Assembly: GCA_934726455.1 (NCBI GenBank) | Contig: CAKVDS010000044.1 | Span: forward strand, 1-21,783 | Reading direction: 5' to 3' | DNA length: 21,783 nucleotides | DNA from: an uncultured Bacteroidales bacterium | Lineage (GTDB): Bacteria; Bacteroidota; Bacteroidia; Bacteroidales; UBA932 | In this document: positions 8,247 to 15,793 of the stretch, piece after piece | Position numbering within the stretch: the stretch's first letter is position 1 | Layout: each line of letters opens with the position of its first letter | Position numbers and translations under genes: made by a program | Notes under the pieces: generated by a model | Told to the model about the DNA's origin: nothing | Database searches by the model: none | Seen by the model: the letters and a program-made list of their open reading frames with translations, nothing else

Positions 8247-10130
8247 ATGAGTACAAAATTGATCATTTCCACAGGGGCGGCGCTGTGCCTGCTCACCGCG
8301 ACGGGCACTGCCGCACAGCAGGCTGACAGCCTGAAAACTTTCCCTATAGACGAAGCCGTAGTCACCGGCACGCGCAACAAAGTAGATGTCAGACACTTGT
8401 CCCAGACCGTATCGGTGGTGGACAGGACAGAGATAGAGCAGTCCATGCAGCCGTCGCTGCTGCCGGTGCTCACAGAACAGATCCCGGGACTTTTCACCAC
8501 GGCCCGGGGAATCATGGGATATGGAGTGTCCGGAGGTGCAGCCGGCGGGATGTCGCTTCGCGGCTTGAGCGGGGGCAGCGCCAGGATGATGGTCCTTATT
8601 GACGGGCATCCGCAGTACGCCGGAATATTCGGCCACCCGATCGCGGACTCATACCAGACTCTTCTCGCTGAGCGTGTGGAAGTCCTGCGCGGGCCGGCCT
8701 CGGTGCTCTATGGTTCCAACGCGATGGGCGGAGTTGTAAATATCGTGACGCGCCAGCCGGAGGGGGACGGGCTGAAACTCAGGTTCCACAGCGGATACGG
8801 CTCGTACAACACGCTGGAGACCGAAGTCGGGGCGGCGCTGAAAAGCGGCCGTCTCAGCGCCAACATCACAGGATCATACAACCGCACGGACGGGCACAGG
8901 GACAACATGGGATTCTCCCAATACGGAGGCTACGGCAAACTGGGCTACGAACTGAGCCGCAACTGGAAGCTCCTTGCCGATCTGGATCTCACTCACTTCA
9001 ACGCCTCCTGCCCAGGCCCTGTCAGCGCGCCTCTGATTGATGCCGACCAGAGCATCACCCGGGGCATGACCTCATTCTCGGCCAAGAACGACTACGGCAA
9101 CACCTCCGGAGCCCTGAGTTTCTTCTACAACTGGGGCAGGCACAGCATAGGTGACGGGCACACGGCCGATGTCATCATCATCGACCCGTACACATTCGAG
9201 TCATACGACGACATGATGGGAGTCTCGCTCTACCAGAGTTCCGTGCTCTTCGAGGGCAACCGCACCACCGTCGGGGCGGACTGGTTCCGCTACGGCGGCA
9301 AGGCCTGGAACGACTACCAGATGCAGGAGGACAAGTCTCTGGTGGACAAGCACGAGACTGAACTCGCCGCCTACATCGACATCCGCCAGCACATCGGAGG
9401 CCTGCTGACCGTCAACGCCGGCCTGCGTGCCGACCACCACTCGCGTCTGGGCACGGAATGGATACCGCAGGCCGGGGCCGCCTTGCACCTGCCGCACAAC
9501 ATCGAGGTCAAGGCTTCCGCAGGCAAGGGATTCCGTTACCCGATTCTGAGAGAAATGTACATGTTCCCGCCGCAGAACCCGGATCTCAAGCCGGAGAGCA
9601 GCTGGAACTACGAACTCGCCCTGAGCCAGAAACTCCTCGGCGGCAGGTTCAGTTATGGGCTGAATCTCTTCCACATAGACGCGGAAAATATAATCCAGAC
9701 CCTCCCGAATCCTGCAGGAGCCGGGATGCTCAACCAGAACTCAGGCGAACTGCACAACAACGGAGCCGAGCTTCAGGCGGCATGGAGGATAAACAGGGCC
9801 TGGTCAGTCAACGCCAACTACAGCTACCTGCACATGAAGAATCCTGTCATCGCGGCCCCGGAGCACAAGGCCTACGCGGGAGCGAACTGGACGGAAGGAC
9901 GCTGGAGCGTCTCCACGGGGCTCCTGTATGTTGCAGGACTCTACACCTCGACTTCACCGGTGGAGAAAGAGGACTTCCTGCTCTGGAACCTGCGCGGTTC
10001 GTACAAGGTCAACAGATGGCTGGAGCTATGGGCACGGGGAGATAATCTTCTTGCACAGAAGTATGAGATCAACGCAGGCTACCCGATGCCGGGGGCGACA
10101 GTTGTTGCAGGGTTCGACATCAGGCTGTAA
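8247..10130 (+). CDS. TonB-dependent outer-membrane receptor (first of two)
   Basis: This 627-residue protein starts with a signal peptide (residues 1 to about 23, ending near GTAAQQ). A TonB-box-like DEAVVTGTRN follows, then a plug domain (about residues 45-155) with LRGLSGGSARMMVLIDG and VEVLRGPASVLYGSNAMGG, typical of BtuB/CirA-type receptors. The rest is an alternating 22-strand barrel pattern ending in a beta strand with a C-terminal hydrophobic residue (AGFDIRL). There is no SusC-type N-terminal carboxypeptidase-like extension and no SusD partner, so it is not a glycan SusC. Siderophore, cobalamin or metal-complex uptake is more likely. The adjacent second receptor and HMA protein suggest a metal. 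I used the ATG just after the -7 box. The cognate ligand is unknown. Confidence 0.93.
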   Translation: MSTKLIISTGAALCLLTATGTAAQQADSLKTFPIDEAVVTGTRNKVDVRHLSQTVSVVDRTEIEQSMQPSLLPVLTEQIPGLFTTARGIMGYGVSGGAAGGMSLRGLSGGSARMMVLIDGHPQYAGIFGHPIADSYQTLLAERVEVLRGPASVLYGSNAMGGVVNIVTRQPEGDGLKLRFHSGYGSYNTLETEVGAALKSGRLSANITGSYNRTDGHRDNMGFSQYGGYGKLGYELSRNWKLLADLDLTHFNASCPGPVSAPLIDADQSITRGMTSFSAKNDYGNTSGALSFFYNWGRHSIGDGHTADVIIIDPYTFESYDDMMGVSLYQSSVLFEGNRTTVGADWFRYGGKAWNDYQMQEDKSLVDKHETELAAYIDIRQHIGGLLTVNAGLRADHHSRLGTEWIPQAGAALHLPHNIEVKASAGKGFRYPILREMYMFPPQNPDLKPESSWNYELALSQKLLGGRFSYGLNLFHIDAENIIQTLPNPAGAGMLNQNSGELHNNGAELQAAWRINRAWSVNANYSYLHMKNPVIAAPEHKAYAGANWTEGRWSVSTGLLYVAGLYTSTSPVEKEDFLLWNLRGSYKVNRWLELWARGDNLLAQKYEINAGYPMPGATVVAGFDIRL

Positions 10131-10169
10131 GTTTTTGCGCAGCTTCAGCCTGCCGTAAATAAAAATTTT

Positions 10170-10177
10170 TATATTTG
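10170..10177 (+). promoter_or_regulatory. -7 box (TATATTTG) for the second TonB receptor, next to an AT palindrome
   Basis: TATATTTG ends 5 bases before the ATG at 10183. It overlaps a 14-bp perfect palindrome, ATAAAAATTTTTAT (10159-10172), in the 52-bp gap after the first receptor. The second receptor can therefore have its own start site in addition to read-through. Confidence 0.45.
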
Positions 10178-10182
10178 CGGAT

Positions 10183-12210
10183 ATGAAGTATATTTTACTG
10201 ACTGTCGTTGCTTTGGCCGGCGTCATCGAGGCCTACGCCCAGATGCCTGACACCACCGGGCTATACAAGGGCTGGACCGACTCGCTCGAAGTGGCAGTGT
10301 CCACGGCGCGCCAGAGCGGGACATATCTGTCAAAGGGCAAGGACATCCGCACAGAAGTGATCTCTTCTGCGGGGCTTCAGAAACTTGCCTGTTGCAGCCT
10401 TGCAGACAGTTTCGAGAACTCGGCGAGCGTCACCGTGGGCTACTCGGACGCTGTCACCGGAGCCCGGCAGATAAGGCTCCTGGGGCTGAGCGGCATCTAT
10501 ACGCAGATGCTCGACGAAGCCCGGCCCGTAATGCGCGGGCTCTCCGCACCTTTCGGCCTGTCATACATACCGGGGCCATGGATGGAGAGCATCCAGATTG
10601 CCAAGGGGGCGACATCCGTAGTCAACGGGAGCGAGTCCATCACCGGGGCCATCAACATCGAGCACAAGAAACCTACTGACGAGAAGCCGCTCTTTGTCAA
10701 CGCATCCGTGATGAACGACACCAAGACGGACTTCAACATAGTCTCATCCCTCCAGATGGGGGAAAAGTGGAGCACGGCTCTCATGGGCCACGTCTCGGGC
10801 AATTTCATGGCCATGGACGGCAACGGCGACGGTTTTGCCGACGACCCGCGGCAGCTCCAGTTCAACCTCGCCAACCGTTGGCTGTATTTCAAGGGCGACG
10901 GCACTGCGGTGCGCTTCGGGGTACGGGCTGTCAATGACTCCCGTCAGGGAGGGCAGCTCATGCACGGCTCCGGGATGCCGGGGGCATGGACTTCAGACAT
11001 CGCAAACCGTTCATTCGGCGCTTATCTCAAGGCGGGCACACCGGCAGGACGTGCCGGGAGCGTGGCTCTGGTCTCGGACTACAGTTTCCAGAAGATGGAC
11101 TCCCGCTTCGGGGAGGCTCTCTATGGGGCAAAGCAGCACAGTGCATACCTCGGTCTCCTCTATCAGGACGAGTTCGATGAGCGCAACAAATTCACGGTAG
11201 GGGCAAGCGGCATCGCCGACTGGTACGACGAGGATCTCACCCGTTTCAGCGGAGCTTTCTCCGGAAAGAGTTTCCTTGCGAGCGCGGGCCCTTACGCGGA
11301 GTATACCTTCCACAATGGAGATGTCTTCTCCGCCATTCTCGGCCTGAGGGCCGATGCCTACACTGGTCATGGGATCAAGATGACACCGCGTCTGACGTTG
11401 AAATACAGCCCGAGCGGGCATTTCACTTTCAGGGCCAACGGCGGCCGCGGGCTGAGGTTCTCCACCCCCGTCAGCGACAATATCGGCATACTCTCCACCG
11501 GAAAGGCATTCATCGGAGACCTCTCCGAGCATACCCTCGAAGATGCCTGGACAGCAGGCGGCAACGCCACATGGTACTTCGGCGGGAGTTCTTCCGACTA
11601 CCTGAGTCTGGACTTCTTCCACAGCGAGTTCTCCGAGCAGCAGATAATCGACTTCACGGACAGCGAAGTGCTTCTCTACAAGCTTTCGTCCATCGCCGGA
11701 GGGCGTTCCTATACGGACAACCTTCAGGCCGACCTCGCTCTGGAGCCGCTGGAGAGATTCACCGTCAACACAACTTTCCGCTACACTCTCGCCAAGGCCA
11801 GCTACGAGGGGAAAGGTCTAATTGACAGGCCGATGATCAGCCGCTACAAGGCCGTCCTCAACCTCCAGTACGCAACAAGGCTCAGCCGCTGGATTTTCGA
11901 CGGGACAGTTTCCCTCAACGGTCCGTGCGAAGTGTATGATTTCATGCGCTCTCTCCGCTCTTCCGACGGAGAACTTCTGTACGCCTCGGGCAAGACGCCC
12001 GTCTATCCCCTGCTCTACTTCCAGATCACACGCAGGATGAAAGGCTGGGACATATATATAGGAGGGGAAAACCTCGGCGGATTCAGGCAGAAGAGCGTCA
12101 TAATCTCGACTCCCGGCGAGCGGTCTTTTGACGCGAGCCAGGTATGGGGCCCGATAATGGGCGCGAAGCTCTATGCCGGGGTGCGTTTCACGATTTGGAA
12201 AACATATTGA
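10183..12210 (+). CDS. TonB-dependent outer-membrane receptor (second of two)
   Basis: This 675-residue protein begins with a signal peptide (residues 1 to about 19, ending VIEAYAQ). A plug domain follows (about 50-165) with VTGARQIRLLGLSGIYTQML, YIPGPWMESIQIAKGATSV and GSESITGAINIEHKKP. These are the plug and barrel-entry motifs of TonB receptors in the FecA/heavy-metal-receptor style. The remainder is beta-barrel. It lies 52 bp after the first receptor and its stop is 8 bp before the HMA protein gene, so the HMA protein is almost certainly co-transcribed with it. TonB receptors beside a small exported HMA protein are common in Bacteroidota and suggest uptake or handling of a soft metal such as copper, though the ligand cannot be read directly. 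Confidence 0.92.
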   Translation: MKYILLTVVALAGVIEAYAQMPDTTGLYKGWTDSLEVAVSTARQSGTYLSKGKDIRTEVISSAGLQKLACCSLADSFENSASVTVGYSDAVTGARQIRLLGLSGIYTQMLDEARPVMRGLSAPFGLSYIPGPWMESIQIAKGATSVVNGSESITGAINIEHKKPTDEKPLFVNASVMNDTKTDFNIVSSLQMGEKWSTALMGHVSGNFMAMDGNGDGFADDPRQLQFNLANRWLYFKGDGTAVRFGVRAVNDSRQGGQLMHGSGMPGAWTSDIANRSFGAYLKAGTPAGRAGSVALVSDYSFQKMDSRFGEALYGAKQHSAYLGLLYQDEFDERNKFTVGASGIADWYDEDLTRFSGAFSGKSFLASAGPYAEYTFHNGDVFSAILGLRADAYTGHGIKMTPRLTLKYSPSGHFTFRANGGRGLRFSTPVSDNIGILSTGKAFIGDLSEHTLEDAWTAGGNATWYFGGSSSDYLSLDFFHSEFSEQQIIDFTDSEVLLYKLSSIAGGRSYTDNLQADLALEPLERFTVNTTFRYTLAKASYEGKGLIDRPMISRYKAVLNLQYATRLSRWIFDGTVSLNGPCEVYDFMRSLRSSDGELLYASGKTPVYPLLYFQITRRMKGWDIYIGGENLGGFRQKSVIISTPGERSFDASQVWGPIMGAKLYAGVRFTIWKTY

Positions 12211-12218
12211 TTTTGAAT

Positions 12219-12524
12219 ATGAAAAGGATCATCACAATCATGCTCACCGCACTCGTAGCGGTCTCGGCTCTCGCCGCAACGGCGAAGCCGGAGAAAGTCA
12301 CATTCCTGACCAACCTCAGGTGCAACAACTGCGTGAAGAAGGTCAATGAGAACATAGCCTTCGAGAAAGGCGTCAAGGACCTGACGGTCTCTCTGGACAA
12401 GCAGACCATCACGGTGACCTACGACCCCGCCAAGACCAGCCCGGAAACCCTCGCCAAGGCCATCGAGAAACTGGGCTACAAGGCCCAGAAAGACACTGTA
12501 AATACAGCGAAACAGGTTAAATAA
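12219..12524 (+). CDS. Exported heavy-metal-associated (HMA) domain protein
   Basis: This small protein of 101 residues has a signal peptide (about 1-20, ALVAVSALAAT). A single ferredoxin-like HMA domain follows, with LRCNNCVKK giving the metal-binding pair Cys35/Cys38, then the later strand/helix pattern (TITVTYDPAKTSPETLAKAI and EKLGYKA). HMA domains bind Cu(I), Hg(II) or Zn(II) and pass metal between proteins; here the site would be periplasmic. The ATG at 12219 gives a normal signal peptide; an upstream in-frame start at 12144 would lie inside the receptor gene. The 8-bp gap to the second TonB receptor argues that both act on the same metal, probably with this protein as a periplasmic carrier. 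That role is inferred from context. Confidence 0.9.
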   Translation: MKRIITIMLTALVAVSALAATAKPEKVTFLTNLRCNNCVKKVNENIAFEKGVKDLTVSLDKQTITVTYDPAKTSPETLAKAIEKLGYKAQKDTVNTAKQVK

Positions 12525-12538
12525 TCCACACAATCAAG

Positions 12539-12720
12539 ATGAAAATGAACAGATTTTTCGCGACGCTTTCCTGCGCCGCGCTTGCAGCAGTGCTACTGCC
12601 ATCCTGCGACAAAAAGAGCCCGGAAGCGCCGGCTACATAGTATGGGCTGTGGCAGTGGACGCCGACGGCAAACCCGAGGGAGAGTTCTACTCAGACCGGT
12701 TCACCACTCCAAAGGAGTAG
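12539..12720 (+). pseudogene. Remnant of a lipoprotein gene (signal peptide plus C-terminal scrap)
   Basis: An ATG 14 bp after the HMA stop opens a clear lipoprotein signal (MKMNRFFATL...LLPSCDKK) but meets a stop at 12638-12640 after 33 codons. Directly afterwards another frame, from 12631, reads GYIVWAVAVDADGKPEGEFY and continues to a stop at 12718-12720. It looks like the end of a small beta-sandwich lipoprotein domain. The two pieces together suggest one gene that lost its middle and its frame. A functional 33-residue lipopeptide cannot be excluded but seems less likely. Its place before the terminator makes it the former last gene of the receptor/HMA cluster. Confidence 0.6.
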
Positions 12721-12727
12721 TTTATCT

Positions 12728-13075
12728 TTACGCTGAACTTGCGGCCGGGGGTATTGCATCTCCGGCCGTTTTTTTGTGTATATGCCTTGTTGAGTTGAGC
12801 CAATTATTATATATGTCCAGTTGCCTCTCATCAAGAAGTTCTATCAAGAACTCCATCTTTTTCTCAACATTTTCACATGGTGCAAGTTCTCTGCAAATAA
12901 ACATCCCTCCATCAAAACCATGCTCCTCTATCCAAGGATTCTCTTTAACAAGATTACACCTAGCATCGCTCATATCATCCCCAAATGCTTGGCCTAGAAG
13001 CTGGCAATTTTCCACATCGTCACCTTTCGGATCCTGTGTAAATCCCTCTGTTGTATAAAAAATATATTCTGCCAT
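12728..13075 (-). CDS. Small hypothetical protein, 3' end running through the neighbouring terminator
   Basis: The 115-residue frame from the minus-strand ATG at 13075 has convincing protein character: MAEYIFYTTEGFTQDPKGDD, then ENPWIEEHGFDGGMFICREL, then a helical EKKMEFLIELLDERQLDIY segment. It resembles small conserved hypotheticals of Bacteroidota that I cannot tie to a function. An upstream ATG at 13111 is possible, but MAEYIF looks like the natural start. The last 15 or so residues (KKTAGDAIPPAASSA) are encoded by the reverse complement of the terminator and sequence beyond it, so the native stop has probably been lost at a junction. The gene is AT-rich like the methyltransferase operon on its other side and points away from it. 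Confidence 0.6.
   Translation of the reverse strand: MAEYIFYTTEGFTQDPKGDDVENCQLLGQAFGDDMSDARCNLVKENPWIEEHGFDGGMFICRELAPCENVEKKMEFLIELLDERQLDIYNNWLNSTRHIHKKTAGDAIPPAASSA
12742..12775 (+). terminator. Intrinsic terminator of the TonB/HMA cluster
   Basis: A GC-rich stem, CGGCCGG (12742-12748) with CCGGCCG (12762-12768), is followed by seven T residues (12769-12775). It lies 22 bp after the lipoprotein remnant. Base composition drops sharply just after it, so it also marks the left edge of the AT-rich region. Confidence 0.85.
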
Positions 13076-13264
13076 ATGAAAAATTCCGAATTCAATTTGA
13101 CAGCACAACACTGTCGGGTGTAAAGTTATACATTTTTTTTGAAATACTCCGGCGATGTCAGATACCCGAGTGGCTTCCGGGTCTGTTGTTCACCCTTTTG
13201 TTTGTCCGGTCGCGCTTCCCCACTCGAGTGTTGCACCATTCACTTGAATCGGCGTATGAAATAA

Positions 13265-13288
13265 TTTTTAACTTTGCAAAGTTAAAAA
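13265..13288. promoter_or_regulatory. 24-bp perfect palindrome containing a -7 box, upstream of the methyltransferase operon
   Basis: The central 16 bases TAACTTTGCAAAGTTA are flanked by further T and A runs, giving a perfect 24-bp palindrome centred between 13276 and 13277. It contains TAACTTTG (13269-13276), a match to the -7 consensus, 44 bp before the ATG at 13321. Being symmetric, it gives the same box on the minus strand (13277-13284) facing the small hypothetical gene. It is a good candidate for an autoregulatory operator of the restriction-modification operon. A hairpin role is less likely given its AT content. Confidence 0.6.
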
Positions 13289-13320
13289 AGTCCTGTTCAT
13301 TAGTGGACGTGATATTGAAA

Positions 13321-14370
13321 ATGAAAAGAAAGAAACAATATACATTCATCGACTTGTTCTCCGGTGCTGGCGGAATGTCCTATGGCTTTGAGATGGCCGG
13401 TTTCAAGCCCCTTTTAGCTATTGATAATTGGCAGGACGCACTGGACACCTACAAAAGGAACAATCCCGGGGTAGATACTTTGTGTGAAGATTTGTCTACG
13501 GCTGACGTCGCGGGAATTGTCGACAAGTATAACCTCAAAAATGTCGATCTTATAGTCGGGGGGCCTCCGTGTCAGGGATTTTCCGTGGCAGGCAAACGTA
13601 TAGTTGATGATGTCAGGAATAAACTTTATAAGTCATTTGTCAGCTTTGTCAGAGAGTGCAGGCCCAAAGTATTTGTGATGGAGAATGTTCCCAATATATT
13701 ATCCATCGGGAAAGGACAGATCCGGGACTCCATCATTTCAGATTTCTCGGGACTCGGATATGGTGTGGAATGTAAAATACTTACCGCCTCAGATTACGGT
13801 GTGCCGCAAAATCGTCGTCGTGCGATATTCGTGGGAACACTTAACGGGCATTTCTCATTCCCGTCGCCTACTGTTGTTGAAAAAGTGACAACATCACAGG
13901 CTATTTCGGATTTGCCGGAAAACACAGTTGCTGATGGTGCCGGTTATAAGTCAAAAGCTGAGAGCGATTACCAGAGGTGGGCAAGATATGGATCAGACGC
14001 GATATACAATCAGGAAGCCACAACTCATAATGAAAGAACAGTTCATATAATTTCGTTGGTTCCAGATGGGGGAAATTATAAGGATCTGCCGGAAGAGTTC
14101 CAAAACACAAGAAAAGTTCATATCGCCTGGACAAGATTGAACAGCGGCAAACCGAGTATCACAATAGATACAGGACACCGGCATCATTTCCATTACTGTT
14201 ACAATAGAATACCAACCGTGCGGGAATGTGCCAGAATACAGTCTTTCCCGGACAAGTATATTTTTCTTAAGAGCCGCACAAGCCAATACAAACAGGTAGG
14301 CAATGCTGTGCCTCCATTGATGGCAAAAGCGATAGCGGAAAAAGTGAAAGAATCCTTAACTATCGAATAA
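13321..14370 (+). CDS. DNA (cytosine-5-)-methyltransferase, first of two
   Basis: This 349-residue C5-cytosine methyltransferase shows the ordered motifs: motif I FIDLFSGAGGMS (residues 9-20), motif IV GGPPCQGFS with catalytic Cys84, motif VI VMENVPN with Glu121, motif VIII QNRRRAIFVG, the target-recognition region (about 200-290), motif IX ECARIQSFPDKY and motif X QVGNAVPPLMAKAI. The frame is open to 13051, but the ATG at 13321 places motif I at its usual distance from the N-terminus and lies after the -7 box; no strong ribosome binding site is visible. The nuclease gene starts 1 base after its stop. It should protect one strand or one target of the restriction system. Codons are AT-rich compared with the genes to the left, suggesting acquisition. 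Confidence 0.93.
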   Translation: MKRKKQYTFIDLFSGAGGMSYGFEMAGFKPLLAIDNWQDALDTYKRNNPGVDTLCEDLSTADVAGIVDKYNLKNVDLIVGGPPCQGFSVAGKRIVDDVRNKLYKSFVSFVRECRPKVFVMENVPNILSIGKGQIRDSIISDFSGLGYGVECKILTASDYGVPQNRRRAIFVGTLNGHFSFPSPTVVEKVTTSQAISDLPENTVADGAGYKSKAESDYQRWARYGSDAIYNQEATTHNERTVHIISLVPDGGNYKDLPEEFQNTRKVHIAWTRLNSGKPSITIDTGHRHHFHYCYNRIPTVRECARIQSFPDKYIFLKSRTSQYKQVGNAVPPLMAKAIAEKVKESLTIE

Positions 14371-14371
14371 G

Positions 14372-15793
14372 ATGTATAAAGTTCCGACAGAATATTATTT
14401 GAGGCTGCATCATATCCGTCCCCGGTTCAAAAATGATGTAGAGAATGTGTTGTTGTACGTGGCTCAGGAGTGTTCAAAGATTCCAGATGGGACTGTGGAT
14501 GAATACAGCAGGGCTCTGAACGATTCTATTCGTTTGTATCCTGGAAATGAGTCAAAAGAGATAAAGACAATAAACAACTGGCGGACAGAAATATCGTCTT
14601 TATTTGGTTTTTACATAGAAGACAAGCAAATCAACTGGACAAGGACAGGCGAAATCGCAAAAATGCTGGCGGACAAGCAGGATCTCATGCAGTTTTTCAA
14701 GTATTTTTTGTTCTCTTTCCAATATCCTGGCGGACATCTTAAGTCTCACGAAATAAAGACGCTTATAGATGCTGGCGTAAAATTCAAGCCGGCAAAATAT
14801 ATCGCTTCAGTATTTGTATACGGAAATGAACAGTATAAGGGTTCAGGGAAACTGTTCAGTATGTCAAAGGCTGAAGTGACACATTGCATATTCAACGATT
14901 TGAGAGTGACAAGGGATAATCGTGCTCCTTCTGAAGTCGTAGAATTGATTCTGGAAAATCGCAGGAAAAAAGTTGAATATGATTCTGCCGGGGACACCAT
15001 AAGATATGCTGGAGATATCTTGGATTATATGGTGCTGGCTAATTTGTTGAAAGAGAGTCACGGCTACTATTATCTGAATGGCATTGAGGCAGAGTCAGTA
15101 TCTTCGCTGCTCGTATCTGATACTTGGTTTTCCTGCTATGACGTTTTTTATGGCAACACCTTCGCGTTAAGCGAGATAGAGGCAGTACGCCCGGATTGGT
15201 TCAAGTACGTCAATTCAAATCTTGACAGTACTGCATTCACAACGAATATCGCAGACTTTATACAGGAACAATACCCGACAAATGAGTATTCGGAATTGTT
15301 GACCGAAAAGATACTGGGGCTGTTCAATGCGGATGATGTCAAGACAAAAGATATAGGTGATATCGGTGAATCACTGGTAATAGGGCATGAAAAGATGCGT
15401 GCCATTGAATGTGGCTTGAAAGATTTCATTCACTTGATAAAAAAGATACCGACAGCATTGGCTGTCGGATATGACATCCAAAGCCTTGAAGGGACGCAGG
15501 ACAGAGCAAAGCGATATATTGAAGTCAAGAGCACGATCAGTAAGAATAAACTTCATTATTTCAACGTGCATCTTACGACAAACGAATGGGAAACAGCGAC
15601 TACACTAAAAGAGCACTATTTCATTTATCGGCTGATGATAAGCAGTGGGGAGATGTATCTGTATTTATTGAAAGATCCTGTGGCGATGTATAAATCCGAC
15701 AAGATTACGATGATTCCGAAAGATGGTGCGGATTTGGGATTCACAGAAGACGTGTGCGATAAAGTAAAGCTTAAGATATGGCAGCAACAATAA
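14372..15793 (+). CDS. Putative restriction endonuclease with C-terminal DUF3883 (PD-(D/E)XK-like) domain
   Basis: This 473-residue protein sits between two C5 methyltransferases, 1 base after the first and overlapping the second by 16 bases. The N-terminal 320 residues match nothing I recognise and may hold target recognition. The C-terminal part looks like the DUF3883 (NO VEIN C-terminal) nuclease-like fold: DIGESLVIG with Glu333, VGYDIQS with Asp368 and RYIEVKST with Glu384/Lys386, followed by TTNEWETATTLKEHYFIYRL. The E...D...ExK arrangement is that of the PD-(D/E)XK nucleases. With two C5 methyltransferases around it, a restriction role is the simplest reading. No helicase or GTPase domain is present, so this is neither a Type I/III nor an McrBC-like enzyme. 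Nuclease activity is inferred. Confidence 0.75.
   Translation: MYKVPTEYYLRLHHIRPRFKNDVENVLLYVAQECSKIPDGTVDEYSRALNDSIRLYPGNESKEIKTINNWRTEISSLFGFYIEDKQINWTRTGEIAKMLADKQDLMQFFKYFLFSFQYPGGHLKSHEIKTLIDAGVKFKPAKYIASVFVYGNEQYKGSGKLFSMSKAEVTHCIFNDLRVTRDNRAPSEVVELILENRRKKVEYDSAGDTIRYAGDILDYMVLANLLKESHGYYYLNGIEAESVSSLLVSDTWFSCYDVFYGNTFALSEIEAVRPDWFKYVNSNLDSTAFTTNIADFIQEQYPTNEYSELLTEKILGLFNADDVKTKDIGDIGESLVIGHEKMRAIECGLKDFIHLIKKIPTALAVGYDIQSLEGTQDRAKRYIEVKSTISKNKLHYFNVHLTTNEWETATTLKEHYFIYRLMISSGEMYLYLLKDPVAMYKSDKITMIPKDGADLGFTEDVCDKVKLKIWQQQ

Noticed and set aside
9201..9674. Minus-strand frame of 157 codons inside the first TonB receptor
   Set aside because: It is an antisense shadow of a clear receptor gene with no own start signals or motifs.
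13141..13260. Possible tRNA-like or attachment-site remnant between the small gene and the methyltransferase operon
   Set aside because: Short complementary pieces such as ACCCG/CGGGT are present but no cloverleaf, T-loop or CCA-end pattern could be assembled.
13051..13320. Ninety-codon N-terminal extension of the first methyltransferase
   Set aside because: C5 methyltransferases start close to motif I, the extension has no methyltransferase features, and it would lie upstream of and across the palindromic promoter.
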